Shown piece by piece: positions 14,020 to 15,039 of a stretch of 15,039 nt of DNA. The notes below the pieces were generated by a model. The model saw nothing but the letters and a program-made list of their open reading frames with translations. It did not search any database and had not been told where the DNA came from. Source of the stretch: RUG626 sp964553775 (GTDB lineage Bacteria > Bacillota > Clostridia > Oscillospirales > Oscillospiraceae); the NCBI GenBank assembly GCA_964553775.1, contig CAZKLU010000045.1, forward strand, positions 1 to 15,039, in the 5' to 3' direction. The position numbers were made by a program, and so were the translations under genes. Each line of letters starts with the position of its first letter. Position 1 is the stretch's first letter.

Positions 14020-14765
14020 TTGGAGAAGACGGACGTATAGAAGGTCGTAACGCTGTTACAGAGGCTTTGAGAGCGGAAAGACCAATATCGAAGCTCTACA
14101 CATCAAAGGGGAACAGTGACTCCGCACTCCGGCATATTATTAGTGAGGCGCGTAAAGCCGGAATTGTTGTCGTTGAGGTTGACAGACGCAAGCTCGATGC
14201 TATGAGCGTATCCGGAGCGCACCAGGGCGTCATTGCAATAGCTTCTGTCAAGGAATACTGCACAACAGCCGATATACTTGAAATTGCCAAAGAACGTGGC
14301 GAGTCCCCTTTTATAGTCGTATGTGATGAGCTTTCAGATGAACATAACCTTGGCGCGGTAATACGCACCTGTGAAGCCGCCGGAGTACATGGCGTAATTA
14401 TTCCAAAACGGCGAAGCGCGTCTTTAACTGCTACTATCGCGAAAACATCTGCCGGTGCTGTAGAACACATGGCTGTCGCGAGGGTACCAAACATTGTGGC
14501 TGCTTTAGAGGAACTCAAGAAAAACGGTGTCTGGATATACGGCACAGCCGCAGATGGCAGCGCGGATCTGTGGGATACCAACTTAACCGGAGGCGTGGCA
14601 ATAGTCGTAGGTTCCGAGGGTGACGGCATACGGCGGCTTGTAAAGGAAAAATGCGACTTCATAATTTCAATACCAATGAGAGGCAAAATTTCCTCACTCA
14701 ATGTGTCCGCGAGTGCTGCAATAGTCATATATGAAGCGTTGAGACAGCGGCGCAGCGAGCAGTAA
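14016..14765 (+). CDS. rlmB: TrmH-family (SpoU) 23S rRNA 2'-O-methyltransferase, RlmB type
   Basis: Predicted to transfer a methyl group from SAM to a ribose 2'-OH of rRNA, most likely G2251 of 23S rRNA; the exact target is inferred from the group-3 TrmH architecture. The N-terminal RNA-binding domain (about 7-80) starts with the typical IEGRNAVTEAL. The SPOUT knot domain holds motif 1 DELSDEHNLGAVIRTCEAAG (Asn111, Arg117), motif 2 VVGSEGDG (198-204) and motif 3 IPMRGKISSLNVSASAA. The 249 residues are the usual length. It overlaps metK by 4 nt and has no separate ribosome site, relying on coupling. Nothing recognisable follows in the window. Confidence 0.93.
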   Translation: MIGEDGRIEGRNAVTEALRAERPISKLYTSKGNSDSALRHIISEARKAGIVVVEVDRRKLDAMSVSGAHQGVIAIASVKEYCTTADILEIAKERGESPFIVVCDELSDEHNLGAVIRTCEAAGVHGVIIPKRRSASLTATIAKTSAGAVEHMAVARVPNIVAALEELKKNGVWIYGTAADGSADLWDTNLTGGVAIVVGSEGDGIRRLVKEKCDFIISIPMRGKISSLNVSASAAIVIYEALRQRRSEQ

Positions 14766-15039
14766 CTTAACAGCAAAAAACATCGAAAAGGTTATTAGTA
14801 TAAAGGTGAATTTCATACATGAAAATCCCTAAGAAACTGTAAGATAATAACCCCTAAAATGCCCAGAGATCCGTAAGATTATATATTCTTGGCTTGTTGT
14901 GCGCAACGGTTAATTAGTCGTAGTTCCCAAGTCAACGTGAAACGTGTCAGTTTTTCTTTCAAAGGAGTCTGAGTACGCAAGATATTTAGGCTCCTTTGAA
15001 AAATGGAAAATAATATTCCGTCAGTCTCGTGAAAATTTG
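14766..15039. other. Tail after rlmB without a recognised gene
   Basis: No coding region is supported in these 274 bases. GGTTATTA (14790-14797) and TAATAACC (14845-14852) can pair, enclosing a smaller hairpin TTTCA-TACA-TGAAA (14811-14824). CTGTAAGATAAT and CCGTAAGATTAT are near repeats at about 14837 and 14871. GTTG-TGCG-CAAC (14896-14907) is a further small hairpin. It may be a 3' leader, a small RNA or mobile-element debris. Confidence 0.35.
14957..15001. repeat. Inverted repeat with 14-bp arms
   Basis: TTTCAAAGGAGTCT (14957-14970) pairs fully with AGGCTCCTTTGAAA (14988-15001), counting one G-U, across a 17-nt loop. A T-run lies on its 5' side (14951-14955) and none follows on either strand, so it is not a standard terminator. 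It could be one end of a small element that continues outside the window. Confidence 0.65.

Noticed and set aside
14096..14776. 226-residue minus-strand ORF opposite rlmB
   Set aside because: Shadow of a gene with all conserved TrmH motifs; low-complexity Ser/Ala/Thr content and no ribosome site.
14819..14842. Seven-codon ORF (MKIPKKL) after rlmB
   Set aside because: Too short, with the nearest AAAGG 12 nt upstream; possibly the start of a lost gene but not supportable.

Overview
The window looks like a chromosomal segment of an anaerobic gut-type Clostridia bacterium (Oscillospiraceae/Ruminococcaceae-like; inferred from protein style, strong AGGAGG-type ribosome binding sites, mid GC genes and AT-rich intergenic DNA). 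It has two halves of different character.

Left half (1-3800, minus strand): an accessory cell-surface cassette read right to left. A minus promoter near 3770-3798 could drive a BTAD-type transcriptional regulator with a degenerate GGDEF-like C-terminus (3448-2219). After a 220-bp AT-rich gap comes a small, internally duplicated protein (1989-1567), overlapping by ATGA a type I signal peptidase (1570-977), and 25 bp later a large gene that runs off the window edge (951 to 1). This last gene has no stop inside the window: 317 uninterrupted codons encode a cytoplasmic N-terminus, one membrane segment and at least eleven His/Cys-rich HxHxxxC(Y) repeats. It is a Firmicutes cell-surface repeat protein, and the signal peptidase next door is probably its dedicated processing partner. 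Open frames on the opposite strand here are shadows.

Middle (3450-5139): about 1.7 kb with no convincing intact gene. It holds four long imperfect palindromes all centred on GTATAC, two strong plus-strand intrinsic terminators (4003-4041, 5032-5063) whose upstream transcripts are unidentified, a broken fragment resembling AP2-like phage/ICE DNA-binding proteins, and an ambiguous stretch open on both strands. It reads as a graveyard or landing site of small mobile or regulatory elements.

Right half (5139-14765, plus strand): core metabolism. pyrG (CTP synthase) with a near-consensus promoter; glmS (glucosamine-6-phosphate synthase); purB, purA and purC; then metK and rlmB overlapping by ATGA. 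PurC makes SAICAR, which PurB cleaves; PurA makes adenylosuccinate, which PurB also cleaves, so PurB takes substrates from both neighbours. pyrG, glmS and the purine genes consume glutamine, aspartate and nucleotides. No glmS ribozyme was recognised before glmS and no SAM riboswitch before metK. The purC-metK gap (363 bp) and the tail after rlmB (274 bp) carry hairpins but no recognisable gene. No tRNA, rRNA, CRISPR array or complete insertion sequence was seen.
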